From: Oegoconia quadripuncta
Taxonomy: Eukaryota > Arthropoda > Insecta > Lepidoptera > Autostichidae
DNA length: 64,000 bases
Assembly: GCA_949316235.1 (NCBI GenBank)
Contig: OX438750.1
Span: 16,742,865 to 16,806,864 of the forward strand
Direction of reading: 5' to 3'
Shown here one piece after another: positions 47,101-59,823 of this stretch (its first letter is position 1; each line of letters opens with the position of its first letter). The notes beneath the pieces were generated by a model that saw only the letters and a list, made by a program, of their open reading frames with translations, ran no database searches and was not told where the DNA came from. The translations under genes and the position numbers were made by a program.

Positions 47101-50100
47101 GGTGAGAGCTATCAAAGAGCTTACGGAGCTCTGGTCAATGCTCAGTTGCTTGCTGAATTGGAGGAAGTGATTACTTACAAATTAGTAACCGAAAGGAGAG
47201 AATCCATTCGACAGGCGTGGTGGACGAGGTTGCAGGGCGGACAGAGATTGGTGGAAGATTGGCGCAAGATTCTGCAAGTGCGCAGTTTAGTATTGACTCC
47301 CCAAGAAGACATGGCTACATGGCTCAAGTTTGCGTCTCTTTGTAGAAAAAGCGGTGCCCCACGTCAAGCACACGGGACGTTAGTGATGCTGTTGGGATCG
47401 GATCCCAGTAAAAATCAAGAGTTGCCACTCCCTACACATGAGCCAAGGTTAACTCTAGCATATGCCAAACATTTATGGGTCGCTGGAGACAAGCAACTGG
47501 CCTTTGATCAGTTACAACGATATGTAGACAATGCTGAAACAGGTGATGCTGAGCACTGCAGACTGTTAGCTCGTAGTCACCTAAAAATTGGTTCTTGGTG
47601 TGAATCTCTGCTTGGAATTAACGAGTTATCGATCCCCGAAATTTTACGAAACTATTCAGCAGCTACAGAGTTATCCCCAGATTGGTACAAAGCTTGGCAT
47701 GCGTGGGCTTATATGAACTTCGAAACTGTTTTATTCTACAAACACCAGGAGACAAGTAATGGCGCTCCAACAACAGAAAAGAAACCTGCCCCTGAATATA
47801 TACAACAACACACAGTTCCGGCAGTTGAAGGATTCTTTAAATCAATCAATCTCTCGCATGGTAGTTCACTGCAAGATACTTTGAGACTGTTAACACTGTG
47901 GTTTGATTATGGTCACAACCCAGCCGTGCACGAAGCGCTCGTAGAAGGCATTCGGACTATTGAGATAAATGTATGGCTTCAAGTGATACCACAACTTATT
48001 GCCCGAATTGATACACCAAGAGCTTTAGTGGGCAAATTGATTCATTCTCTGTTAATAGACATTGGAAAATCACATCCTCAAGCACTTGTCTATCCGCTGA
48101 CAGTGGCTTCGAAATCGTCTTTTGTGGCGCGTAAGAATGCTGCCAATCAAATATTGAAATCAATGTGTACTCATTCAAGCAACTTGGTGAACCAGGCGGC
48201 AATGATATCCGAAGAGCTTATTAGAGTTGCAATTTTGTGGCATGAGCAATGGCATGAGGCATTGGAAGAGGCGTCTCGCCTGTACTTTAGTGAGCATGAC
48301 GTGAAAGCTATGTTCAAGACTTTGGAGCCACTACACGCAATGTTGGAGCGAGGTCCGCAGACAATGAAGGAAGTTTCGTTCAGTCAGGCCTATGGCAGAG
48401 ATCTTAATGACGCACAAGAATGGTGCAACAGATTTAAGGTAAAGTGGGGAGCGATTATTCGGACCCCAGGGTAAATTTTATTGATAATTTGACTATAGCA
48501 CAGAATGAACAGTATACCAGTGGCGTGTTTAGGGTTTCAGAGTAGGGCAAGCCTGAGTAATATTTGATGAAAGATTTGTGGTTTTTACATAGTTAATGAA
48601 GTTCTCAACACCCATGTTGTGGTTTGAAATTTCCTCAGATAACTGGCGTAATAAAGATGTCTCAATGCGTTGTTTACCAAAATTACTAAAAGAAATCACA
48701 GCATTCAAGTATTTTTGAGAATTCATGTGCCTTTTAATAACGCTAATTAAGTTATTTAAATCGTCATTACCCGATGTATTCCAAACGTTTTTGTCGGTTG
48801 AAAAAAAAATGAAGCACCTACAATATAACTTATTGGAATGAGAATAGCCAACAATCTAATAAGTTTTGTGCGCTGATCTATTAAACTGTCTGTTCAGTGA
48901 TTTACTGATCTGAAAAATACACAAATCAGGCGTAAGTTTTGGCAAAGAAATGAACTGCTTTTTCTGAGCAAAGTTCAAAGATTTTACCTTTTCCTCGCCG
49001 ATTAAAGCATGGACACATTTTAAATCTTCACAAGGAACAATTTCCTCCATCGTTGATAATCACCAAATCAAATTTGTATCTACGTAAATCACTTCAAATC
49101 TTACAATGAATTTCTAACGGTACGAAGAAACAACAATCTACTCACTGAACCAACAAAACCGTTGCGTTACGAATCTGTATAAAAATTAGAGATCTGTATC
49201 TAACTTCAGACCTGAGGCACGGGTTTGACCCATGAAAGAAATTGCTAAATAAACGTGGCGTACTATTTCGTTTTTATAGGTTTGTATTGTAAGAGAAATT
49301 ACAAAGCCCGATTGCAATGCCTTTTATGCTAATTCCCATGGCAATGCTAATGAGCGCGAGTGACTTAGTTAGTTTAGTTAGTTATAGTTGACTGTGTCTC
49401 AGCTCACCGCCTTCGCACGCTTTCATACTCCCTGCGCGGGCGTATTTTTTTCATTAGCCGCGCCGCTCTCCGCGTCAATTTCGTGGCTAGGCCGTCACAA
49501 GGTCATTGACACTACTACTGCAGTGAGCGATAGATAACTTGTATCGACGCGCGAAAATTTAAATGTACTAATTTCATTTGTTCTAATAAATACATTCCGC
49601 TCTTTGATTTGCATATGGACACTAAGTCGGACACATTTAGGGCATGCCCGGCTTTTTCGCCTCTATAAAGGGTACGCTACTGCAATATACTATTGATGAG
49701 CAATAATATCGAAACTAAAAACCTAGTATGGATATTATCGAGTTCCCCAATAGTATATACCAAATGTCACTTTCATAATGTTTTGTTATTGTGGAGAAAA
49801 ATCGAGATCCCTCCCGCCAATATTGCCAAATTGTCGCCATAACGTGCCCTCCGAAACATGAATGTGTCGCTAGTGGTCACCCATTTAAACACTGACCGCG
49901 CCAGATGTTGCATAATTTCACTCATTGAAAATGAATAGTCAATACTACCGTGCTTCTTACAAGTAGTTTTGCTTATATGTCAGGCAGAGCGTTAAATTGA
50001 GTGATTGTACAAACTGCTATGACTAGCGTGGCGGCTATACGACTCGTCCTCGTCAAATGGAAAGTTTATTGCGATAGTTTATGTGTGTTTCTTACCTCTT

Positions 50101-53100
50101 CACTCTTAAACATCTGGACAGATATAGGCCTAATTTTTTGCTGAACCGATTTTGATGGCATGTTTCACGCGAACGAAATTGCGAGCAACAACTAGTTTAC
50201 ACTAAATTACATTACCTTTTTTAAGACGCGATACGCCTTTGACTAGGAATTCACCTGAAGGAAAGTGACGATGTGGTCGAAGATGAAGCACGCAAATCAT
50301 TAAATGCGTATTCAGCCTGCTCTTGAAGATCCCGAAGACTGTAATATTCCCAAAAAACTGACGCCGGAAGGGAATACCACGCTTTGGGCTATTCACATTA
50401 TGATTTCCTTTGTTTTTACTCAAATGCCCCAGGAATTGTTTTTCGGGTGTATGTATGTAGATTTCTATGTTACTTCCTATATCCTAAACAGCTTAGTGTA
50501 TCGGGATACATTTTATAGTAATAAATCAAACATGGCGTCTGCAAAATACAAAACATATTGAGTTTTTAGGTTGTTAAATAGTTACATTGTTATTAATATC
50601 TGGGGTGTTGGTCCTATCTTTTTCCTTATTTCAAACACAACTTTTCCTCGTTAAAGGAGTCTGGTTCAGTCCGCGACTTGAACCAGGCTTGGGACCTGTA
50701 CTACCACGTGTTCCGTCGCATCAGCCGACAGCTGCCGCAGCTGACGTCACTCGAGCTGCAGTACGTCAGTCCGCGCCTGCTGACCTGCCGCGACCTGGAG
50801 CTCGCGGTGCCAGGCTCCTATGCGCCCGACCTGGACCTCATCCGCATTGCGCATATACAGAGCAGCTTATCTGTGAGTAGCTAACTTTCTATAACGTTAG
50901 ATGAAATTGTGTAATCGTTTAATAAGTTTCGTAATTTTGTTAGGAGGCGAATGACTTTCCATCGAAAGTATATTTCACCATTTATAATTTTTAAGGCGAT
51001 ATAGGCTCACGCAGTCACGTGTGCATTTCTGTTTATTTCGTAAGGTTAACCGTGGATATTCTAACTATTAAACTCTTAAGGTTTGGAGCATTCAAATTAA
51101 TTAATTAATTTGCCATTAAAGAAGATAGTAAAACTAAAATATTTCACAAAATACCAAAGTGATCTTATTAGACAAAAATGATCGTGACTCACCATATTGC
51201 TTGCTGGGAACCATCAGCTTATGATTTTCGGCCACAGTCTGCAGTTTTCTTCTTAAATTTAATGATACAGGAACCTATTTTCTATTAATCCTATAAATCC
51301 TATGACCTTTATTACTATTGGGAAAGTGTGGAGTGAGGCTAACCTCAAAATACATAAATGATACCATGACCACTGTTTTCTAATATGGGAACTTAAAGTA
51401 CACATTATTGTAAAAACACTTTTTTATGTCGAGACCAGTCTAAGAAGATCTAGTATTGAGAAGGCTTTTTTAAATGTAGTCGGGTTTTTAAAATTTTTAA
51501 TTAGTATTATACAAAATCAAATTCATAAATATTTTATTCAATGTAGGATACAAAAATATCACTTATTGAAAGTCAACATGTTATTTTTTTTTAAACTACA
51601 TCGCTTCGCAAGGTGTTATGGTTAGGGAGAAGAATATTATGGAGAAGAATAATACATGTGACCAAATGACCCCAGATATATAAAAGTAAGTTTCTTAATT
51701 CTTATTTTGTATTGTTCAACAGGTGATAACATCAAAACAAAGACCACGTAGACTTAGCATTCGCGGCTCTAACGGGAAAGATTACATGTTCCTGCTGAAA
51801 GGTCACGAAGACTTGAGGCAGGACGAGCGAGTGATGCAACTATTCGGCCTTGTGAACACTTTACTCCAGGCTGACCCCGACACATTCCGGCGAGACTTGG
51901 CCATTCAAAGATACGCTGTTATACCCTTGTCAACAAACTCCGGTCTGATTGGCTGGGTTCCACACTGTGATACGCTGCACGCGCTTATAAGGGATTACAG
52001 AGATAAGAGGAAGTGTTTGCTGAATATTGAACATAGGATCATGCAAAGGATGGCTTCTGATTTGGAGAAACTTATGCTGATGCAAAAGGTATTTATATAA
52101 GTCTTATCTTTCCGCCCGCACCTTTACATTATAGCAGACTCCACTGCTTTTTGGAAGTCGGTCAAAAAATTTCAATACCATCAGTTCAGCAGAATAGGCG
52201 TGAAAACCGGACTTTTGAGTTCAGACTTTTGCATTTGGGTATAGTATTAGTATGAATGGACTGAAGTTTAATTTAATAAATAAAGTATGTATTTCGACCA
52301 CATAACAATTGTGCTACGACGACCGATTACTTTTATGTTCTCCAGTCCCAATTTCACTGTGTTCATTGGTTTTTTACACATTTATACATGTACGTATGTG
52401 TGTCGCTAAATGGGCAAACAAACATTGTCGTCCATCGTATCCATAATACAAGCCTAGTTGGTTAGTGTGAAATTAGATTGCGCTGTGTGTATGTCCACAC
52501 CTCGAGTTCCTAATATTTTTGAAATCATAAGAAAATCACATAAACACAGTAGGATAACAACTTTGATAAATTCATATTAATATTTATTTAGCGCAGGACC
52601 GGTCGTTGTGGAGATCTGTGGGGGAGGCCTTTGCTCAACAGGGACACCTTTCGACTGATATGATGATAGTAAAAATTTAAAGATAATCACAGATAGCGCC
52701 ATTGTTGAGAGCTATCCAAGGAACCATAGTCAAATTCCACCGGAAATTTTCGACTTACAAACTACGTCGTTCTCTCAGACCACTTAGGGCAGTACTAATA
52801 AAACAATCTTGAGATCGGGACTCACTCCCAATTCTATTTTTTTCTTTATTGCACATAAAAAACATGTTGAAAATCAGTCGGAAATATTGTACAAAGGTGA
52901 GCTTACCCCTAATAGAGATCTCTTCCAGCCAACCTCAGTGGTGGTTAGAGCATTGTGCGGGACGGTGAACAAAAAGTGCAGTTATGGAAGGACAAATATA
53001 CTATACATATAAGTATATAATATAATATGTTATTTACATACACACTACTAGAATACAGAAATACACTTAATTATAAAATTACACGTGATTATTAGTAAAC

Positions 53101-54720
53101 TATATAATATAAATAAATAAATATCACATATATAAGTACATAATTATATAAATATATATATCTTAAATCATGATAGAATGATAGTGCTCTTTTAGCCTCT
53201 TTTGATACTGTTTCCTGTACTCCCTTTTTTGATACTGTTTAGGATCTCAAGTATCAACTTAAGTTCACATCGATCTTGAAATCGATTTATTAATACACAC
53301 GAATTGGAGTAGCAGTATTAACATAAAAATATTTCTTTCCAGGTGGAAGTGTTTGAACATGCCCTGGAGCATACTGCTGGTGATGATTTAGCAAAACTCC
53401 TCTGGCTGAAGAGTCCTTCCTCTGAAGTGTGGTTTGAGAGACGCACTAACTACACACGGTCTCTGGCCGTCATGAGCATGGTGGGCTACATTCTCGGGCT
53501 TGGAGACCGGCATCCTTCAAATATTATGTTAGATAGAGTCACGGGGAAATTCCTGCATATAGACTTTGGGGACTGCTTCGAAGTGGCGGTGACTAGAGAC
53601 AAGTTCCCTGAGAAGATACCCTTTAGATTAACGAGGATGCTGATCAACGCTATGGAGGTAAGTTTTACTCCTAAATTTTTCAGTCAGGTTCCCACTGGAT
53701 CCTATATAGACCCGCATATACACTATAACCGGCCTTAGTGAGCGAATTATGACGTTTGGACCTTATGGCCAGTTTGCGAAGTGCGAGTTTTGTCTCGTTT
53801 TTAACTTTACCATCGCTTTCAAAAAATCGTTTTGCAAACTATCCGCTAGAGGCGCTGCACATTTCCTCATACAAATCGTCACGTAAACGTGAACGCGGTA
53901 GTAAAGTTAAGTCGAAACAAAACTCACACTCCGCCCTCAGGGCGCGTCGCTAATTCGCGCAGTATTTTTTTTTTCATATACATAAATCGGACATATACTC
54001 CAATTATCTAGTCCTAAACTAGGAAAGAAAATAGGACTATGAAACTATGTATAAATATTTATAAACAGATAAACATATCGCACACTGCTATTTGCATATC
54101 TTTCTGGCCTACTTATATGTGGAAAAGGGACAGAGATATAAGGGGCGCGTATATTTATCCGCTATTCGCTTACGTTATATAGCAGCTTGTCTCTGGGAAG
54201 TTACAGACATGAGCAACATGTGAGCTGCTTTATCCTTTTCGGTACTAAACCAAAAAAATGTCAAATTGAAAATCTAAGGCATCATTCATTATGAATAAAC
54301 CCACAATATTTAATTATCCAGGTGACCGGCATCGAGGGTACCTACCGTCGCACCTGCGAATCAGTGATGGAGGTCCTCCACCGACACAAGGATAGTGTGA
54401 TGGCTGTGCTTGAGGCCTTCGTCTACGACCCACTGCTCAACTGGCGCCTCATCGACGCGGCTCGGCGCTCCAGGGCGGAGCCTGATCTAGCCCCGGACGC
54501 TCCAGACCCGCCCCCAACGAGACATGATCCACCAGAGACCAACCTCAACAAGAGAGCCCTGGCCATAGTCAATAGAGTCCGGGATAAGCTGACGGGAAGA
54601 GATTTCCAGCATATAGACGAAGTGGTGACCGTGCAGAAGCAAGTGGATCTACTGATTCAGCAGGCGACGAGCAACGAGAATCTGTGTCAGTGTTATATTG
54701 GGTGGTGCCCGTTTTGGTAA
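41172..54720 (+). CDS. Tor: Target of rapamycin (TOR) serine/threonine kinase
   Basis: Ten exons: 41172-41391, 41467-42264, 42431-45012, 45097-45269, 46189-46474, 46552-48438, 50657-50872, 51723-52088, 53343-53657 and 54322-54720. All phases fit and give 2413 residues, against about 2470-2550 in fly and human. The start ATG 41172 begins [13 protein letters not shown]-repeat array fills roughly residues 1-1200, the FAT domain about 1260-1880, the FRB about 1905-2005 ([15 protein letters not shown], then LEEASRLYF with the rapamycin-sensitive Ser conserved). The kinase domain has [10 protein letters not shown] (about 2127), the catalytic loop GDRHPSN (2230-2236) and HIDFGD (Asp 2250). The FATC tail ends [14 protein letters not shown] is the kinase of TORC1 and TORC2, which control growth, translation and autophagy in response to nutrients and insulin. 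All catalytic residues are intact. A low-complexity insert in the vertebrate protein is much shorter here. Confidence 0.99.
45013..45096 (+). other. 84-bp in-frame intron of Tor
   Basis: The intron between exons 3 and 4 starts GTAATG, ends TCAG, is a multiple of three and contains no stop in the Tor frame. If retained it would add 28 residues after NNQE. Homology places the splice at these sites, because the flanking protein matches TOR without the insert. Confidence 0.7.
45370..46000. repeat. Retroposon remnants in Tor intron 4
   Basis: 'gtcgccttttacgacaccca' (near 45465-45485) and 'cctctcactgggaataaac', then 'tggccacctgacagctag', are fragments of a common element also at 33835-33930 and 36250-36290. 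'actagtggtcacctatccaa' (about 45745) recurs near 49872-49895. 'catatcagccgaaagatgtc', then 'actgctggacaaaggcctc', lies at 45901-45941. Open frames here (such as 45404-45616) are chance products of these remnants. Confidence 0.6.
48518..49682 (-). mobile_element. hAT-type DNA transposon remnant in Tor intron 6
   Basis: The left end 'cagtggcgtgtttaggg' and right end (inverse) CAGTAGCGTACCCTTTA share the CAGTRGCG start typical of hAT elements. The element is flanked by 8-bp target duplications, 'cagtatac' (48510-48517) and 'caatatac' (49683-49690), with one mismatch. Inside, two minus-strand reading pieces (48856-49050 and 48529-48726) look like degraded transposase but have no complete domain. 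At 1165 bp it is non-autonomous. It is not a Tor exon. Confidence 0.72.
49845..50300. repeat. Retroposon fragments in Tor intron 6
   Basis: 'gtcgctagtggtcacccat' and 'actgaccgcgccagatgt' match the repeat at 45745-45790. 'taattttttgctgaaccgatt' with 'ttgatggcatgtttc' (about 50130-50165) and 'ggaattcacctgaaggaaa' are parts of RTE-like tails. Confidence 0.45.
52120..52265 (+). repeat. RTE-like retroposon tail in Tor intron 8
   Basis: 'cagttcagcagaataggcgtgaa' type text followed by 'gggtatagtattagtatgaat' is the 3' end of an RTE-like element. Confidence 0.5.
52430..52510 (+). mobile_element. SINE family C 3' end
   Basis: 'tatccataatacaagcctag', then 'gcgctgtgtgtatgtcca', equals the terminal part of family C. 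The head is absent. Confidence 0.55.
52786..53305. mobile_element. MITE with degenerate inverted ends in Tor intron 8
   Basis: The left 'gcagtactaataaaacaatc' and 'ttgagatcggga' oppose the right 'gatcttgaaatcgatttatt', 'aatacacacg'. The ends are related to those of 28446-28852. The interior is AT-rich and non-coding. The right end stops about 40 bp before exon 9. Confidence 0.5.
53768..53945. mobile_element. MITE copy in Tor intron 9
   Basis: Inverted relative of the element at 6272-6505, sharing 'gcgaagtgcgagttttgtc', 'ctatccgctagaggcgctg' and 'aaactcacactccgccctc'. It starts about 110 bp after the exon 9 donor. Confidence 0.65.
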
Positions 54721-57700
54721 TCGGGGCCCATTTCGCTGCCACCTGGGACATTAGGGCAATGCTGTGAAATATTGTAACTATGGAGAAGTTTGATCAGCAC
54801 TAGCACTAGAAGCTGAATAGTAATGATTAATTGGATTGGCAGAATTTGCTTTGCTATGCATTCAAAGTAATCGATATGTATGTAAAATTAATAATAAGAT
54901 TAGACATGAATGACTAATTAATTACAGCTCCACAAACTGACCCCATGACCAAGTAAATATCGATATTGTTATGAAAATTACATTAGTACTACAGTCTACT
55001 ATTTTTGTGAGTATGAATCGATTGGCCATATTCCCCAGTTCTGTAGAGCTGGGGAATCCGTTGCCCGGAGTGGACTACGAGGCAGTAGACTACCAACTAA
55101 TTTCCATTTCATTTGAGTGTTGATTTCGCTCTTGAGACGTTCTTATACTCAAACGCTTGCTAATGATTTATTAAACATGCTTTGTATATCAAGGATTTAA
55201 AAGTGACAGCACAATATTTAATGAACTTTTAAAATCACTTAAGTATTCGGGCAAATGTTATTATACTCTCTTCTTTATTATTTGAAACCGGCGCCTTCTT
55301 CACCAGATCTTGTGGCACTGTATAAGCGCTCAGCTTTTTATTCTTTATGTATGGTGTAAGAACTATTTTGCTTTACATTATTGACGATATATACATTAGT
55401 GGAGAACGAGGTCCAATCACACTGCCGCAAGGTATACTTATGCCAAATAATCATCAGTCTCTATAAACTTGATTGAGGTCAATCGCTAACCCATTGTGCA
55501 TAAAAAAAAACTTCTTATTATTAATGGATGATCTTTTCATGCTGTAGTGGCTATTCGTGTCTCGCGAGTTTAAATGCAGGACAACCCAATTATGGGATTA
55601 CTATATTATATTTAAGCATGATCCGTGGATATAGATAACACTAGTAGCATGATAGGCGCGATAAAACATTATGTCGTGCGAGATTGTATTTGTCCTGCTC
55701 ATTCGCTTGTACGAAATATACAACTATCCCACTTTCAATCCTACGTCGCGCGCGACGAACGATATCCTGCTACAGGGGCAGGTTGCAACGATACAAAGTT
55801 TAATAAAATACCCTCTAAGTCTGTGTTGATGCTACCCAGACCATTTAAAAGACCCGACTAAATACATACGAGATAAGTTTAGGGGTCATAGGAACATGCT
55901 GTGTCATTGTTTCTGGCGTGCTTTGTATACATATAATGTATAAGCCAATACAAGTTCCTTACATTCAGTCGATAATAAATAATCACGGGTTTTCTTAGAT
56001 TTTGTTCTTTTAACGTAAGTTTAGGAGTCCATTGAGGAGTTAGCAGCTGATGCTCATAACACAAGTATTTTTAATGCTTAGAATGGGCATCAGCTGGGAA
56101 CATATTTTTTTAGAAATTCTAATGAATATTACCAAATTTATCGGTTGTAAACCACTGTATTTACCTGTGGTTAAATATAAATTATTCTTATTCTTTTCTT
56201 ATATTAAGTTGGAAATTGTTCAAGTCTAAATTAATAGAATTGTCTTTATAGTGTAAAAGAATAAAGCGTGCGTACGTCATGTTAAAACTCAATTTCATAT
56301 TTGTTAATCTATTATTATTTTTTAATCTAGATAATCCTATGATATTTAGATTTTATAATTTATTATTAATGTGACGTACCTACGCCATTTTTGAGCTTCT
56401 ATACTCGCATAAGATGTGACGAGCAACACACACACGAGATCCAACAGGATTCCTAATGTTATGGGGCACCTGGGTATATTGGCGAGTGAAAGGTCCGCTC
56501 CTGAATCGAAACAAAATTTTACAAGTCCTACGCTGATCATTCTAAAAAACTTGAAAAAAAAGCACTAAAAAATTTAGCCCTGATATGTACAATTTTCGAT
56601 CTACTACAAGCAGCTACATCGGCTCATTGCAACGAGTGAGATGGGGGTCTCCATTCCCTCATAATCAGGACAGGAATCAGTCATTTAAGAAGTTCAGCTT
56701 CAAATGTCTGTGGTGCGAGTGTACCAAATCAAATAATGGTTGGTACCCTGTACCCTTGCAAATTAATGATTTGGTAACAATAATCTTACATCTCCAATGT
56801 ATTCAACTGTAACTTCCTGGGGTTATTAGAAGGACCAGAAAACACTGATAACGCAATCAATTATGTTTATGACGTAACAACTTTTTTTAATTTTGAAAAG
56901 CTTGTAAAAATATTATTTTTTATACCAAGCAGGTAGAATTTGTACAATAACCCAGTCTACGTAAGCTCAGTGTAAGCTATGGAGAAAGAGATAGCTACAT
57001 ATTGGTTATGGTCACTCCGTTCGTCAATTCTTGGCTAGTACCCTTATTTCAAATTATTGGATAGTTTTCGTTAGATCAGTTTTTAAATTTCAATTTGGTT
57101 TAGATAAGTTTAACGTGAACAAGTATGTAGCTATAATTGTATGTTTTAATCGATTTCAAAAATTAGGGGCTATCAGTTGACTGTATTTTTTTGTAACCTC
57201 AAGTGAGTATTGTGGTGCTAAATATAGTAAGCAAGCATGCATAAGTACAAATTGGAGAAAAAGTTTAGGTGTAGTCATTTAAGGAACTTTCAAGTCTATT
57301 GAAACCAATTAAAAAAGGAATTACTGCCTCTTAAAGGACATTAAACCATGCATGATTTTTGTATGTTATTTAGTGAGTTATTTTTCATTTTTGTTGACAT
57401 TGGATTGAACTAGTTATTTAATGTACAATTCTATATTTATGCTATTTAATAAATTGAAATTCTTATTATGCAGCTGAATGTTTTTATTATTATTTTACCT
57501 AACGCAGTTTTTTATTCTGTTTCATTCCGGAGTGTACTAATCGGATGCCCTGGATGTGGCACGCGTTAAACTAACGCCATAAATAGTAACATAATTGCTG
57601 AATAATAGAATGTTTATTGGTACTTCAGCTTTTATTGCAGTGCTATCGGAAATAGCAATCACCGATAGGAACTGAATGGAACATAATAAATCAAGTAATA

Positions 57701-57776
57701 TATTCTGGTATAAAACTTGCATGATACTATCTTGAAATAATTATCAATAAAATGTGCTGTAACTTCACTTTTTAAC
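54721..57776. other. Tor 3' region and intergenic sequence
   Basis: AT-rich sequence after the Tor stop. No early AATAAA stands out; 'aagaataaagc' near 56262 is a possible but distant signal. A family A SINE tail ('aggtcaatcgctaacccat' plus A-run) lies at 55470-55512. Apart from the candidate exon at 56380-56541 I see no coding sequence. Confidence 0.45.
56380..56541 (-). CDS. Possible coding exon with one membrane segment (uncertain)
   Basis: On the minus strand a pyrimidine-rich acceptor (TTTTTTAG) precedes 162 bases that stay open to a good donor (AG, then GTACGT). The reading has an ATG (56540) and a hydrophobic run ITLGILLDLVCVLLVTSYA that could span a membrane, followed by IEAQKWR. I did not find flanking exons and do not recognise the protein. 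It may be chance or part of a gene nested opposite the Tor 3' end. Confidence 0.22.
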   Translation of the reverse strand, partial: NDQRRTCKILFRFRSGPFTRQYTQVPHNIRNPVGSRVCVARHILCEYRSSKMA

Positions 57777-57950
57777 CCCCGACGAAAAACGACGTTATGC
57801 GTTTAACGGCGTGGTACGTGTGTGTCTGTGTGACCTCCAAATACACCAAAAAACTGTGTTAAAAGTTAAAAATCTTCAAAACGGCCTAACACACACACGC
57901 GTACCACGCATAACATCCGTCTTTTTCGTTATAGTCTGTCGGGAGATTTT
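57777..57950. repeat. Foldback repeat with CA-rich core
   Basis: 'ccgacgaaaaacgacgttat' and 'gtggtacgtgtgtgt' on the left pair with 'acacacacgcgtaccac' and 'gcataacatccgtcttttt' on the right, ending 'gtctgtcggg'. The 'acccccgacg' start is a widespread lepidopteran repeat. Confidence 0.6.
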
Positions 57951-58300
57951 CAAAAATTTTTCTAGATAAATTACCTTTTTTTTGTAAATATTTTTTGAAA
58001 GAAATAAAGAAAAAGTTTTTAATTGACACCGTTATTGCTTAGTCCTACTGTCTTAACAATTAGTACAATATGTGAAGTGGTGGTGCCAAAAAGGGATCCA
58101 CTCACCATAAGGTCGCGACATTGGAGTCCCAGAATCTAGTGACGCGACGCTGGTATTCTGTGGACGCCGGAGGGCGGAGACTGGAGAGTACAACACCGCA
58201 CAGTACATATACAAGTATGCAACCACAAAATTTTCGCAGTAATAGGCTAATAAAGTGGTACAATGGCATTTCGATGGATTTTTTTTTACATAAATAATAA

Positions 58301-58554
58301 ATATCCTTGAACATGCACACATCGCCATGTAGTTCCACTTTAAGCAACTACAGGCTTTTGTTGTGGATACCAGATGGTTGATATACTACATAAATACAAT
58401 TTTTTTTAAATAAATACTTATTATAAATGAAAACATCCATAAGTCGGGTACACGTGTGCGTATTCATCGTACAAACATATGCCCCTGGCGGGATTCGAAC
58501 CCGCGACCTTTTGGTATAGTGGTCAGAGTTTCTAACCACTACACCAAACAGGTC
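58301..58554 (-). mobile_element. SINE family C, full length
   Basis: Same organisation and close identity to 33032-33286: the minus-strand head 'gacctgtttggtgtagtgg', a B box 'gcgggttcgaatcccgcc', and a tail ending 'gtgtgcatgttcaagg'. Confidence 0.8.
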
Positions 58555-59479
58555 GACTTTACGAAAGGACAATTTGTTATAAGCATGTCAAGATCACTAC
58601 CCACTTATAATGAGAAGCACAATGCTAATACAAGAACTTACGTAAGTAAAACTAGTCTCCAGTGCAAAATTGTGATTTTTGGAGTTCATAGGTGATAGTT
58701 TTGTGAGGTTTTTTAACTAAATATACACCCTATAACTAAAACAAGCTTCGATTTGTCACATTTGAAACGGATACGTTGCAATTTAAGAACTTCAAAAGTA
58801 ATTGTGGTGGGTGGTCTATGTTCAATAGTGGATTACTGAGGTGATGATGTATGACTCTTTAGTTATCCATATATATATTACAAATGTAGATTGTAATAAA
58901 AAACAAATTTTTTCATAGCTACCTAGTTTTCATGTAAGTAGTTGTGAACGCGTAGGAAAGATAAACATAGAAGTAAAACTCATAACGCATACCCTGTTTT
59001 ACTGTGTGGAACATATATGACAGTTGCTGTACCATTGAATTTCGGGTGCCACAGTAAAGTTCGTTTTCGAAAGCACTCGTGTCTGCGCCCCTTCGTTTTC
59101 GGTTAGCGAAGCTAAAAATGTCTGACGCGGCCACTCCTTGGCTGGGTAAACTATTGCCGTTTAAATCGGGTGCTTCTGTGTTTCGGAGAACACGTTAAAT
59201 ATTCGATCCCGGTTGTTTTCAATTACAGACAGCCAAGTCGATGTCCTACAAGTTTTAAGCCGCTCGCTTAAAAACGCTGACACTGCATGGGATGACCACT
59301 AGTCTGAATTGTTTCATCCATCCACCAATCCGCATTGAGCCGGCGTGGTGGATTATAGCCCATACTCTGCTGGGGCACAGTGCAGCAATAAAATGAGACT
59401 GTGACCCAACAATGGGCAAATGTAGGGCCTTTGATGATGATGTCACTGCAAAGAGAATATACCGCCAAATGTGAACAAC

Positions 59480-59823
59480 ATAGGGTTTATGAATCGGAGG
59501 TCGCGGGTTCGATCTCCGGCGGGGTACATGTTTAGTACTCATGCAGTTTCGTTGGTGGTAGGGCATTTTAAATGTCTGCCTGGCTAACTACCACCATTTA
59601 TCTAAGTCTGTGACCAGACAGCAATGTTTGTTTGTCTTTAAACACTTTATTGTACTTAATATGATACACACATTAATAAATGTTAATAGCATTGTTGTGT
59701 TCCGGTTGTCAGAGATAAGATAGCTAGTCCTCCAAATACAAGGGGTTTCCAGGCTAGTATACGGTTCCACCATCGGCCTTATTGTGATTGACGGCAAGTG
59801 CTACCCCGTTGTGCATAAAAAAA
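59480..59823 (+). mobile_element. SINE family A with an internal insertion
   Basis: The head 'gaggtcgcgggttcgatctcc' and body are present. About 60 extra bases (59625-59690, 'gtttgtctttaaacactttat' and following) are inserted in the middle. It ends 'cccgttgtgcataaaaaaa'. Confidence 0.75.

Noticed and set aside
56780..56850. A 27-base minus-strand micro-exon (EVTVEYIGD) between an AG and a GTAAGA
   Set aside because: Too short to support, and its phase does not obviously join the candidate exon at 56380-56541.
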